DNA from: BM714 sp964484935
GTDB taxonomy: Bacteria; Bacillota; Clostridia; Peptostreptococcales; BM714
Length of the DNA: 38,042 nucleotides
NCBI GenBank assembly: GCA_964484935.1
Contig: CAZAFW010000016.1
Span: 1-38,042 of the forward strand
Direction of reading: 5' to 3'
Under the pieces are notes generated by a model. It had not been told where the DNA came from. It was given only the letters and a program-made list of their open reading frames with translations, and searched no databases. A program made the translations under genes and the position numbers. This document shows, in pieces, positions 1-8,454 of this stretch (within the stretch, counting starts at the first letter, position 1; each line of letters starts with the position of its first letter).

Positions 1-27
1 ATGAATGAAAAGCCGCTTTTTGAATAA
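1..27 (+). other. Possible 3' end of a plus-strand gene
   Basis: Frame 1 is open from base 1 to a TAA at 25-27 and would encode a peptide ending NEKPLFE. It sits directly before a bidirectional terminator convergent with speB, as expected for the end of a gene lying outside the window. Eight codons are too few to identify it, and it could be chance. Confidence 0.2.
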
Positions 28-52
28 AAAAAAAGGCTTTCGCCTATTTTTT
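22..52 (-). terminator. Terminator of the spe operon
   Basis: A short stem AGGC/GCCT closed by a GAAA tetraloop (34-45) is flanked by A-runs and T-runs that extend the pairing. It overlaps the speB stop codon. On the minus strand the stem is followed by nine T residues, as in an intrinsic terminator. The flanking A and T runs on both sides mean it could also stop a plus-strand transcript entering from the left edge. Confidence 0.7.
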
Positions 53-886
53 TCTGAGTATGGAGAGTGTCATCTCCCTTATTGTCTTGCATGCCGCAGC
101 CGTGCTTATTCCGGAATGGTCGTAATGCGGCGAAAGTTCAACCACGTCGGCCCCTACTACATTCAGCCCGCAGGCCGATACAAGCGCATCGAGCAGCTCG
201 GCGAACGATATTCCTCCCGGCTCGGGAGTCCCTGTTCCTGGAAATGCCGACGGATCGAGAACATCCAGGTCAACACTCATGTATACGGGTCTTTGTCCGA
301 TTTCGGCGAAGTCCCCGCGAAATCTTTCAAGAGAAAATTTCCTGAGAAAAGTGTGTTTCCCAGCCCACTCGAATTCCTCGCGCAAACCCGAACGGATGCC
401 GTATTGATAAATGCGCCCGTCCCCGACGATTTCCCACACTCTTCGCATTACCGTTGCGTGTGAAAGTCTTTCCCCCAGGTAGTCGTCCCTCAGGTCGGCA
501 TGGGCGTCGAAATGGACTACGCACAGTTTTTCGTGCCTTTCTCTGAGAGCCTTGACGGCTGGATAACTTACCAGATGCTCTCCACCTACCATGAACGGTA
601 TCTTTCCGTCATTGACGATTGAGCGCACCCGGCTTTCAATCATGTCCAGCGCTTTTTCCCTGTTGCCGAAAGGGAGCTCCAAATCTCCGGCGTCACTCAG
701 CCCGTAGAACTCCAAATCGTCATCCTGGTATGGACTGTAGGTCTCAAGGCCCCAGGAATCCTTCCTTATCTCTTCGGGTGCGAATCTTGCACCCGGCCTG
801 AAAGAGACCGTTCCGTCGAAAGGCGCTCCGAACAATACCATTTCAGCCTTTTCATAGGAAGAATCAAAACCGATGAAATCAGGCAC
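44..886 (-). CDS. speB: Agmatinase (ureohydrolase family)
   Basis: This 280-residue ureohydrolase most likely hydrolyses agmatine to putrescine and urea in the cytoplasm. The binuclear Mn-binding motifs are visible: GGEHLVS near residue 100, HFDAHADLRDDY near 125 and SVDLDVLDP near 205. Arginase and formiminoglutamase share this fold, but the neighbouring arginine decarboxylase, speD and speE favour agmatinase. The start is GTG at 884-886 and overlaps the speE stop by 8 bp, suggesting translational coupling. It is the last gene of the operon, and its stop lies inside the terminator hairpin. Confidence 0.9.
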   Translation of the reverse strand: MPDFIGFDSSYEKAEMVLFGAPFDGTVSFRPGARFAPEEIRKDSWGLETYSPYQDDDLEFYGLSDAGDLELPFGNREKALDMIESRVRSIVNDGKIPFMVGGEHLVSYPAVKALRERHEKLCVVHFDAHADLRDDYLGERLSHATVMRRVWEIVGDGRIYQYGIRSGLREEFEWAGKHTFLRKFSLERFRGDFAEIGQRPVYMSVDLDVLDPSAFPGTGTPEPGGISFAELLDALVSACGLNVVGADVVELSPHYDHSGISTAAACKTIREMTLSILRKK

Positions 887-1727
887 GGCCTATCAACGCC
901 TTGACGTAATTGGGAAGGGCGAATGCCCCTCTGTGCAATTCCGTATTATAGTATTTTGTCTCCAGTCCGAGTTCTTCCCATTTTTCCGGATCGAAATCGT
1001 CGATGGGATGAAGCCCCTTTGAAGCGAAACCGAAAAGCCAATGTCCGGAAGGGTATGTCGGCATATGGTATTGGTATGCCTCGGCAACCGGAAATATCTC
1101 TTTTATTTTGTCGTTTGCCCTTACCAGCTCTCTTGCGTTCTGTTCATAATAAGGACTCTCGTTCTGATTGACCAGGATTCCGTTTTCAGTCAACGCGGCA
1201 TGACAGTCCTCATAAAAAGCCTTTGTGAACAAACCTTCCCCCGGTCCTATCGGATCTGTCGAATCGACTATTATCAAATCGTATATGTTTTCCTTTCCCT
1301 TTACAAATTCGAGCCCGTCTTCATAAAAAAGGCTCACCCTCGGGTCTTCCAATTTGCACGATGTGACCGGCAAATGCTCCATCGCCGCATCAACAACGGT
1401 TTTATCTATTTCAACCATGTCTATCTTTTCAATCGTTCCGTATCTTGAAACTTCCCTCACTGTACCTCCGTCTCCCCCTCCAATTACAAGAACGCTTCTT
1501 GTTTCGGGGTTGACCGACATCGCAACGTGGGTTATCATCTCATGGTAAATGAATTCGTCCTTCTCCGTTACCATCACAAGCCCGTCTATGGCCATGACTT
1601 TTCCGAATTCGTATGTATCCATTATGTCAACCTGCTGAAAATCGCTTTTTTTCGAAAAAAGATGCTTTTTCACTTTCATGGAAAATCTGACGTTTTCCGT
1701 TTGTTCCTCAGTATACCAAAGTTCCAT
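879..1727 (-). CDS. speE: Spermidine synthase
   Basis: This 282-residue aminopropyltransferase moves the aminopropyl group of decarboxylated AdoMet to putrescine, giving spermidine and methylthioadenosine. The AdoMet-type nucleotide loop VLVIGGGDGGTVREV is near residue 80, the acidic VEIDKTV strand follows, and IIVDSTDPIGPGEGLF near 155 carries the catalytic Asp and gate-loop residues typical of the family. Length is normal for bacterial SpeE. It starts 9 bp after the speD stop with an AGGAGGAG ribosome site, so it is co-transcribed and probably coupled with speD, whose product supplies its co-substrate. Confidence 0.95.
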   Translation of the reverse strand: MELWYTEEQTENVRFSMKVKKHLFSKKSDFQQVDIMDTYEFGKVMAIDGLVMVTEKDEFIYHEMITHVAMSVNPETRSVLVIGGGDGGTVREVSRYGTIEKIDMVEIDKTVVDAAMEHLPVTSCKLEDPRVSLFYEDGLEFVKGKENIYDLIIVDSTDPIGPGEGLFTKAFYEDCHAALTENGILVNQNESPYYEQNARELVRANDKIKEIFPVAEAYQYHMPTYPSGHWLFGFASKGLHPIDDFDPEKWEELGLETKYYNTELHRGAFALPNYVKALIGRA

Positions 1728-1736
1728 GGCTCCTCC

Positions 1737-2150
1737 TCAAGCACTCGGCTTAAATTTCAACTTGTCGATTTTTTCATCCGAAAAGTTCCGTATCTTTTCG
1801 CCAATTCCCCTTGGCACTTCCGTTGTCTCAACCCTGCCAGCCTGGAGTTTTTCAGAAAGGTAGTTGAATGCGTCCCACGGGTTCACTTCGTCTCCGCAGG
1901 TAAACAGGTCTACGGCTGCATAGCCGTATTCAGGCCAGGTGTGGATGGTCAAATGAGATTCGGAAATCACGACTGCGCCGCTCACTCCCCAAGGATTGAA
2001 CAGATGAAAAACACTTTGCACTATTGTCGCATTGGCCTCTATTGCCGCCTGCTTCATGTGTTTTTCTATCTTCCGATGGTCGTTTAATATCTCCTTATTA
2101 CAATTGTAAAACTCTACCAGGATATGTCTCCCCAACTGTTCGATTTTCAT
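1737..2150 (-). CDS. speD: S-adenosylmethionine decarboxylase proenzyme
   Basis: This 137-residue class 1B (prokaryotic, SpeH-type) AdoMet decarboxylase makes the aminopropyl donor for SpeE. The self-cleavage site lies in VVISESHLTIHTWPE. Ser65 should become the pyruvoyl cofactor, with His70 and Cys85 (in FTCGD) matching the processing and catalytic residues of the Thermotoga enzyme offset by two. An in-frame ATG start exists 11 codons earlier, but the start at 2150 is chosen because AAAGGGGG lies at correct spacing and the protein then begins at the conserved MKIEQLGRH. It follows speA by 152 bp with no obvious terminator in between. Confidence 0.93.
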   Translation of the reverse strand: MKIEQLGRHILVEFYNCNKEILNDHRKIEKHMKQAAIEANATIVQSVFHLFNPWGVSGAVVISESHLTIHTWPEYGYAAVDLFTCGDEVNPWDAFNYLSEKLQAGRVETTEVPRGIGEKIRNFSDEKIDKLKFKPSA

Positions 2151-2302
2151 CAGAAAACCCCCTTTGCAATATTGAAATACCAAACATAAAGTTTAGTCAG
2201 AATAAATATATATGTTTTGTGGAAATTGTCAATAGTTTTGAGGATATTTCCAATATTAAAATTGATCCAGCCCCAGCTTTTGCCGGCCTGATAGGGCCAA
2301 TG

Positions 2303-3751
2303 TCAATTACCAAGCACCATTATTGTCTCCACATCGGGATCCGAGGCGTCTGTGATAAGCCCGTTCTCTCTTTTCAAAAATGCTATATGCTCTATCATCT
2401 GAAGGGTTATTCTCTCCCCCGGCACTACAATCGGTATGCCCGGAGGATACGACATTATGGATTCCCCGCTGATTTCTCCGGTCGAATCCTTAAGCGGCAC
2501 CCGTTTCTTTCTTGAAAAGAAAGCGTTCCTGGGAGCAACTATGACGTCTGGGTTGTGGAGTATCTTCTTTACATATGGAAGCTTTTCGCCCCTTTCTCCA
2601 TCAAGTATTTTTTCAAGCGCCTCAAGCAGCTTGTCTATGTCTTCGGACCTGTCGCCTATGCTCAAGACCGCCAGCGCGTTGTATGCGTCGCCGAGCTCCA
2701 GTTGAATCCCGAATTCTTCCCTTAAAATGTAATATGCCTCGAGCCCGGATATTCCCGCATCCGCAAAATGGATGCCCAGCTTTGTTTCATCAAACCCGTA
2801 TACGCCCGGGCGGCCCACCATCTCATCGCCGAAAGCGTAAAGCCCGGGCATTCCGTTTATGGCTTTTCTCGCTTTCCTTGCCAATTCGATCGTCCTGCGC
2901 AATTCGCTTTTCCCATCGACGGCAAGATTTTTTCTTGCCAGGTCCAAGGACCCCATCAAAAGATATGAAGCGCTTGTAGTCTGCATAAGGTTCAGATTCG
3001 TTTTTACTCTTACCGGATCTATCAATCCGTCATTCATAAGCAAAACCGAGCTTTGCGTCAGTGACCCCCCTGTTTTATGAAGGCTTGCCGCCGCCATGTC
3101 CGCTCCGGCAGACAATCCGGACATGGGAAGCTCTTCATTGAAATTGAAATGGGCTCCATGAGCCTCGTCAAGCAGCACAGCCATTCCATGCCCATGCGCA
3201 ATTTCGATTATGCGTTTTATGTCGGAAACAATTCCGTAATATGTCGGATTTATAATAAAAACAGCCTTTGCGTCCGGATTTTCAATTATAGCTTTTTCCA
3301 CCGATTCCACAGTGACTCCAAGTGAAATTCCGAGACGGTCGTCTATCTCGGGTTGAAGATATACCGGTACCGCTCCGCTTATGATCAATCCGTTGATGGC
3401 CGATTTATGTGCGTTCCTAGGCAAGATTATCTTTTCCCCCGGCATGCATGCGGACAGTATCATTGCCTGAACGCCTGCAGTGGTTCCGTTCACAAGAAAA
3501 AAGGCGTGGTCTGCCGAATACGCCTCGGCCATCAATTCTTCCGCTTCCTTTATTACACCGACCGGATTGCTTATGTTGTCCAGGCATTTCATTGAATTCA
3601 CATCGAGTTCGAGTATTCGCGACCCAAAATACTTCCCGAATTCAGCAAGTCCCCTTCCGTGCTTGTGCCCCGGAACGTCAAAAGGGATTATTTGATTTTT
3701 GTGATATTCCTTCATGGCATCGAAAAGCGGAGTCTTGTTTTGATTTTTCAC
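2303..3751 (-). CDS. speA: Orn/Lys/Arg decarboxylase family, probable arginine decarboxylase
   Basis: This 482-residue fold-type I PLP decarboxylase probably converts arginine to agmatine. Visible motifs are FDVPGHKHGRG at 24-34, the substrate and PLP region NGTTAG near 88, DEAHGAHF at 195-202 and the PLP lysine K226 in SLHKTGGSLTQSS. Length and layout match the short Bacillus SpeA/Clostridial group, without the long N-terminal wing domain of E. coli enzymes. Substrate (Arg, Lys or Orn) cannot be read from sequence, but the agmatinase in the same operon supports arginine. The start is GTG with AAGGAG 8 bp upstream. Confidence 0.88.
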   Translation of the reverse strand: MKNQNKTPLFDAMKEYHKNQIIPFDVPGHKHGRGLAEFGKYFGSRILELDVNSMKCLDNISNPVGVIKEAEELMAEAYSADHAFFLVNGTTAGVQAMILSACMPGEKIILPRNAHKSAINGLIISGAVPVYLQPEIDDRLGISLGVTVESVEKAIIENPDAKAVFIINPTYYGIVSDIKRIIEIAHGHGMAVLLDEAHGAHFNFNEELPMSGLSAGADMAAASLHKTGGSLTQSSVLLMNDGLIDPVRVKTNLNLMQTTSASYLLMGSLDLARKNLAVDGKSELRRTIELARKARKAINGMPGLYAFGDEMVGRPGVYGFDETKLGIHFADAGISGLEAYYILREEFGIQLELGDAYNALAVLSIGDRSEDIDKLLEALEKILDGERGEKLPYVKKILHNPDVIVAPRNAFFSRKKRVPLKDSTGEISGESIMSYPPGIPIVVPGERITLQMIEHIAFLKRENGLITDASDPDVETIMVLGN

Positions 3752-3788
3752 CGTTCGTCTCCTTAAATTCCATTTATTTTATAGCCTA

Positions 3789-3816
3789 ATTATATTTGCT
3801 TTTACTCCATTGTCAA
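3789..3816 (-). promoter_or_regulatory. Sigma-A promoter of the speADEB operon
   Basis: On the minus strand a perfect TTGACA (3811-3816) and a perfect TATAAT (3789-3794) are separated by 16 bp. They lie about 40 bp upstream of the speA GTG start. This is one of the best sigma-70-type matches in the window. Confidence 0.85.
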
Positions 3817-3918
3817 CATGCTCATGTTTTATTCTTTCAATGAAGGAATGGGGGCCTTCCGCGTTGAATTAAGAATTATGCAGTCAATCCGGACAATACT
3901 TCAAAAGGGATGATGATC

Positions 3919-4653
3919 ATGCTGACCAAAAAAACGAATTCAAGAATAAGGATGGCGGTTTTTGCCTTGTTCATTTTCGGGCTTGCTTTTTCACTTATCG
4001 GGCCGAAAGAGGAAACCATATTCGAAACCCGCATAAACAAACAGGTTGTGGGTTATGGTGAAAGCCGGTCTGACATAATGGCCATGATGGACGATTTAAA
4101 GGATGGGCTTTCCGCCGAGTATTACGTCGAAGAGCTTACTCCGTATTACGAGACGGCGTTCAATGAAATAGAAAAAAACGGTCTTTCGGAAACAAGCTAC
4201 GAGGATTTCAGGAAAAATGTGATGTCAAGTCAAAAATTTGTAACGCCGGGATATAAATTGTCGGTTGACGGAAAGGTCTACGCAAAGGCAATAAACAGAA
4301 GCGACCTCGAATTCCTGCTCAGCAATGTGAAATCCAGGCTAAAAAACGACCATGAAAGCATCGATGCGGTTGTATTCAGGGAAAGCGTGGAAATAGCAGA
4401 AGGGAACATATTCCTTAGAGAATCAATACTCCAAAGCGAGAGCGACATGCTTGTTGAGCATCTTCTTACAGGCCGCGAGCAAATAGAGACATATACGGTC
4501 AAGCCCGGAGACACGCTTACAGAAATAGCATCGAGCCAAGGATTGTCGCTTGAAGACATAGCCGAAGCCAATCCCGAAACGGACGTCGACAGAATCTACG
4601 CAGGACAAATTCTCTTTCTTTCAAAGCCATCTCCCGTGCTTCACAGAAAATGA
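3919..4653 (+). CDS. Membrane-anchored or exported LysM-domain protein
   Basis: A 244-residue protein begins with a basic stretch and a hydrophobic segment (about residues 10-28, MAVFALFIFGLAFSLIG) that acts as a signal peptide or membrane anchor. The middle 160 residues are acidic and not recognised. The C-terminus (about 193-237) is a LysM peptidoglycan-binding repeat, with TYTVKPGDTLTEIASSQG and AGQILFL. It probably binds cell wall on the outer face. No hydrolase domain is seen. Start choice: ATGs at 3910 and 3913 sit on top of the AAAAGGG site, while ATG at 3919 has 9 bp spacing. It is divergent from speA and convergent with pyc. Confidence 0.8.
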   Translation: MLTKKTNSRIRMAVFALFIFGLAFSLIGPKEETIFETRINKQVVGYGESRSDIMAMMDDLKDGLSAEYYVEELTPYYETAFNEIEKNGLSETSYEDFRKNVMSSQKFVTPGYKLSVDGKVYAKAINRSDLEFLLSNVKSRLKNDHESIDAVVFRESVEIAEGNIFLRESILQSESDMLVEHLLTGREQIETYTVKPGDTLTEIASSQGLSLEDIAEANPETDVDRIYAGQILFLSKPSPVLHRK

Positions 4654-4672
4654 CATAGTCAGAAAATAAAAA

Positions 4673-4706
4673 AGCCGACGGCGTACGCCTTCGGCTCTTT
4701 ATTTTT
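4673..4706. terminator. Bidirectional terminator between the LysM gene and pyc
   Basis: The arms AGCCGACGGCG (4673-4683) and CGCCTTCGGCT (4686-4696) pair with one mismatch. A-rich sequence lies to the left and T-rich sequence to the right. It separates two convergent genes and can serve both strands. Confidence 0.85.
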
Positions 4707-4708
4707 GC

Positions 4709-7700
4709 TTATCCAAGCTTGATTATCAATTGCCCCGCCTTGACCTGCTGCCCCTCTTTGACCGGAACCGCTTCAACCGAGCCGTCTATCGGGCTTTGTA
4801 GATTGGTCTCCATTTTCATGGCTTCAAGTATGGCAACAGTCTGGTTCATTTTTACTTTGTCGCCTTCATTCACGAGCACTTTCATTACTGTCCCGGGTAT
4901 TGAAGCTCCTATTTCCGTATCATCCTCGGGATCTGCCATAAGCGCCGCTCCTGAAACCGTCTGCTGCCTTTCTCCTATCGCCTTGTCCTCTACCAGTATT
5001 TCCCGCCTGTTTCCATTTATCTCAAATGTCACAGATCTGTATCCGTCGCTGTCGATCTTTCCTACGCTTACAAGCTTTATAATCAAGATCTTCCCTTCTT
5101 CAATCTCGACCTCGCTAGTCTCCCCCTCTTTCAATCCGTAGAAGAAGACATGGCTTTCAAGATTACTGAGGTCTCCGTATTCAGAAACAGAAGCGAGGTA
5201 GTCCTTGTAGACCTTTGGATAGAGCGCGTAGCTCAATATATTTCGGATGTTTGGCTCGTCGTGAAGTTCGTCCGACAACATTTTTTCGATTTTGGAGAAG
5301 TCCTCGGGCTCAAGAACTTCGCCCGGCCTTACCGTAAGCGGCTCCTCGCCCTTGAGAACCAAATCCTGAAGATCCTTTGGAAAACCTCCCAGCGGCTGCC
5401 CCATCATGCCTTTGAAGAATGCCACCACAGAGTCCGGGAAATTGAGGTTCTTGCCTTTTTCAAACAGATTTCCCCTGTTGAGGTCGTTCTGGACCATGAA
5501 TATGGCCATGTCTCCTACGGCTTTCGAAGAAGGCGTAACTTTGACTATGTCCCCGAAAAGTTCGTTTACTTCCCTGAAAGTCTCCTTGACCTCTCCAAAG
5601 CGGTCTCCAAGCCCAAAGCTCTCCACCTGCGGCTTGAGGTTGGAATATTGTCCGCCCGGTATCTCATACTTGTAGATCTCAGCCGTTCCCGACTTAAGGT
5701 CCGATTCGAACGGCTCGTATATCTTCCTGACATCAAACCAGTAGTCCGATATCTTCTGAAGCCCTTCTAGGCATATCCTCGGATCCCTTTTTGTGTTTTC
5801 AAGAGCGGCTACAACCGAGTTCAAAGCCGGCTGGCTTGTAAGCCCCGACATTGAGTTAAAGGCAGTATCCACGATGTCGACTCCCTGCTCGGCGGCCATA
5901 AGGATTGTCGACACGCCGTTTCCGCTCGTATCGTGCGTATGCAAGTGAATCGGTATGGAAACTTCATCTTTGAGCGCCTTTATCAGTTTCTTTGAGGCAT
6001 ATGGTTTGAGGAGGCCGGCCATATCTTTTATTCCAAGTATATGGGCTCCCATTTTCTCGATTTCCTTTGCCATTTTAACATAGTAATTGAGACTGTACTT
6101 GTCCCTTTTCTCATCGAGTATGTCGCCTGTGTAGCACATCGACACCTCCGCCATCTTGCCTGTTTTCAAAACCTCGTCAAGCGCCACCTCCATGCCCTTG
6201 AGCCAGTTTAGGGAGTCGAATATCCTAAACACGTCTATTCCCCGCTCGGCTGAAACTTGGATGAATTCCCTTATAACATTGTCAGGGTAATTCTTGTATC
6301 CTACGGCGTTCGACCCTCTTATAAGCATTTGGAGAAGAATGTTTGGAACCTTCTCCCTCAGTCTTTCAAGCCTTCTCCATGGCGATTCCTTGAGATATCT
6401 GTATGAAACGTCGAATGTCGCCCCGCCCCACATCTCGAGAGAAAACAAATCGTTTCCGCAGCTTGATGTGGCCTCTGCAATCTTGAGCATGTCCCGAGTT
6501 CTGACCCTCGTCGCTACAAGGGACTGATGGGCATCCCGAAATGTCGTGTCTGTGAGCAAGAGCTTGTCCTGGGCCTTTATCCAATCGGAAAGTCCGTCAG
6601 GGCCCCTCTCGTCGAGCAACTGCTTGGTTCCTCTCAAATCCTCTTTCATTGAAAAGACGGGTACAAGAGGCGTGTCGAAGTCCTTCTTTGTGCCTTTGAC
6701 CTCGTTTACGACTTTTTCACCGATGTAGCGAAGTATTTTGGTCTCTCTGTCTCCTGATGGCCTTATGTTGAAAAGCCCGGGAGTGTGGTCGAGAAAACCT
6801 GTGTCGCATTTTCCTTCTCTGAAAGTCGGATGGTTGAGCACATTTATAAGAAATGCAGTATTTGTCTTTACTCCCTTTATGGTGGTGTCCTTCAGGGATC
6901 TTATGGCTTTCCTTGAAGCGTCCTCGAATGTTCTCGAGTAGGCGATTATCTTGACAAGAAGGCTGTCGTAATAAGGAGAAACTTGGGCTCCTGTATATCC
7001 GTTGCCTCCGTCAAGCCTTATGCCGAAACCTGAAGACGACCTGTACACTTCCAGCCTTCCCGTATCCGGCGCAAAATTGTTTGCCGGGTCCTCTGTTGTA
7101 ACCCTGCACTGTATTGCGTATCCCCGAGTCTCTATCGATTCCTGGCTGGGTATGCCTACCTCTTTCGAATCGAGCGCATGACCCTGTGCTATCTGAATCT
7201 GGCTTTGCACAATGTCGATTCCTGTAATTATTTCCGAAACGGTATGCTCAACCTGTATTCTCGGATTCATCTCGATGAAATAATGCCTTTTGTCGCTGTC
7301 AACAAGAAACTCGACAGTTCCTGCGCTTCTGTATTTCATAGAGCCCGCAAGCTTGATTGCATCCTCGCATATTTTGTCCCTGAGTTTTTCATCGATTGAA
7401 AACGCCGGTGCGAATTCGATTATTTTCTGGTGCCTTCTTTGAATTGAGCAATCGCGTTCGTAAAGGTGCACTATATTGCCGTAGTTGTCTCCAAGTATCT
7501 GCACTTCTATGTGCTTGGGCTTGTTCAAATATTTTTCAATGAACATCTCGTCTATTCCAAAAGCCTTCTTTGCTTCGCTTTTGGCGCTATTGAATTCGGA
7601 GATGAGGTCGCTTTCCTGATAGACGATTCTCATTCCCCTTCCGCCGCCGCCGGCGGCCGCCTTTATCATAACCGGATATCCGCATTCCTTGGCAAATTCG

Positions 7701-8146
7701 AGTGCTTCATCCTCGCTTGCAATGGGCTTGTCAACTCCTGGAATAGTTGGCACATTAGCTTTCTTCGCCAATATTTTCGACTGTATCTTGTCTCCGAGGC
7801 CCTTTATCATTTCACTGTTGGGGCCTATGAAAACAATACCCGCCTCTTCGCATTTTTCAGCAAAGTACGGATTTTCTGAAAGAAATCCATACCCCGGATG
7901 AATTGCGTCGACACCCTTCTTGAGCGCCAGATGAATAATTTCGTCGATTGCAAGATATGCATCGACGGGACTCTTCTTTTCACCGATAAGATATGACTCG
8001 TCAGCCTTTGTCCTGAAAAGAGAATACTTGTCTTCCTTTGAATATATGGCGACTGACCGTATTCCCAATTCGCTGCATGCGCGGAAAATCCTTATTGCTA
8101 TTTCTCCACGATTTGCAACCAGTATCTTCTTGATTTGCTTATCCAT
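4709..8146 (-). CDS. pyc: Pyruvate carboxylase
   Basis: This 1145-residue single-chain pyruvate carboxylase makes oxaloacetate from pyruvate, bicarbonate and ATP. Domain order is biotin carboxylase (about 5-455, with KAAAGGGGRGMRIV and NPRIQVEHTVSE), carboxyltransferase (about 530-800, beginning LTDTTFRDAHQSL with metal-binding LHTHDTSG), PYC/OADA domain, and C-terminal biotinyl domain with the biotinylated lysine near 1111 in EAMKMETN. Length is normal. The start at 8146 is preferred to the in-frame ATG at 8152 because AGGAG is 8 bp from it and only 2 bp from the other. It is monocistronic with its own promoter and terminator. Confidence 0.96.
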   Translation of the reverse strand: MDKQIKKILVANRGEIAIRIFRACSELGIRSVAIYSKEDKYSLFRTKADESYLIGEKKSPVDAYLAIDEIIHLALKKGVDAIHPGYGFLSENPYFAEKCEEAGIVFIGPNSEMIKGLGDKIQSKILAKKANVPTIPGVDKPIASEDEALEFAKECGYPVMIKAAAGGGGRGMRIVYQESDLISEFNSAKSEAKKAFGIDEMFIEKYLNKPKHIEVQILGDNYGNIVHLYERDCSIQRRHQKIIEFAPAFSIDEKLRDKICEDAIKLAGSMKYRSAGTVEFLVDSDKRHYFIEMNPRIQVEHTVSEIITGIDIVQSQIQIAQGHALDSKEVGIPSQESIETRGYAIQCRVTTEDPANNFAPDTGRLEVYRSSSGFGIRLDGGNGYTGAQVSPYYDSLLVKIIAYSRTFEDASRKAIRSLKDTTIKGVKTNTAFLINVLNHPTFREGKCDTGFLDHTPGLFNIRPSGDRETKILRYIGEKVVNEVKGTKKDFDTPLVPVFSMKEDLRGTKQLLDERGPDGLSDWIKAQDKLLLTDTTFRDAHQSLVATRVRTRDMLKIAEATSSCGNDLFSLEMWGGATFDVSYRYLKESPWRRLERLREKVPNILLQMLIRGSNAVGYKNYPDNVIREFIQVSAERGIDVFRIFDSLNWLKGMEVALDEVLKTGKMAEVSMCYTGDILDEKRDKYSLNYYVKMAKEIEKMGAHILGIKDMAGLLKPYASKKLIKALKDEVSIPIHLHTHDTSGNGVSTILMAAEQGVDIVDTAFNSMSGLTSQPALNSVVAALENTKRDPRICLEGLQKISDYWFDVRKIYEPFESDLKSGTAEIYKYEIPGGQYSNLKPQVESFGLGDRFGEVKETFREVNELFGDIVKVTPSSKAVGDMAIFMVQNDLNRGNLFEKGKNLNFPDSVVAFFKGMMGQPLGGFPKDLQDLVLKGEEPLTVRPGEVLEPEDFSKIEKMLSDELHDEPNIRNILSYALYPKVYKDYLASVSEYGDLSNLESHVFFYGLKEGETSEVEIEEGKILIIKLVSVGKIDSDGYRSVTFEINGNRREILVEDKAIGERQQTVSGAALMADPEDDTEIGASIPGTVMKVLVNEGDKVKMNQTVAILEAMKMETNLQSPIDGSVEAVPVKEGQQVKAGQLIIKLG

Positions 8147-8178
8147 AAACATCTCTCCTGTTTTTTTGTTTATTCTGT

Positions 8179-8207
8179 ATTATACCCACAATTGCATAAT
8201 TATTCAA
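8179..8207 (-). promoter_or_regulatory. Sigma-A promoter of pyc
   Basis: On the minus strand TTGAAT (8202-8207) and a perfect TATAAT (8179-8184) are spaced by 17 bp, about 35 bp upstream of the pyc start. The rest of the A/T-rich gap up to 8390 shows no gene and no clear riboswitch. Confidence 0.75.
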
Positions 8208-8390
8208 TTTATTGCTCTTTATTCAGTGTTTATTCTACAAACACCTTTTAGAGCCTTTCAGTATATTATACAATATTTCCTTGGAATTTCAATTAATTGT
8301 TGCTCTTTATATGAAAATATACATACATTAAATACATTTCGCATCATTAATGTTTGTGTTTTGAATACAGATCATTTATTTTTTCGGATT

Positions 8391-8423
8391 AAAAGAATCC
8401 CATCCGTGTTCCGGATGGGATTC
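8391..8423 (-). terminator. Terminator of the sensor-kinase operon
   Basis: The perfect 12-bp arms GAATCCCATCCG (8395-8406) and CGGATGGGATTC (8412-8423) enclose a 5-base loop. On the minus strand the hairpin is followed by TTTT. It lies 32 bp after the histidine kinase stop. Confidence 0.75.
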
Positions 8424-8454
8424 CTATTCTCAGCATCAATGAAACATTCTCGCC

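Noticed and set aside
5150..5770. Plus-strand open frame of 206 codons
   Set aside because: It lies antisense inside pyruvate carboxylase and has no start signals or family match.
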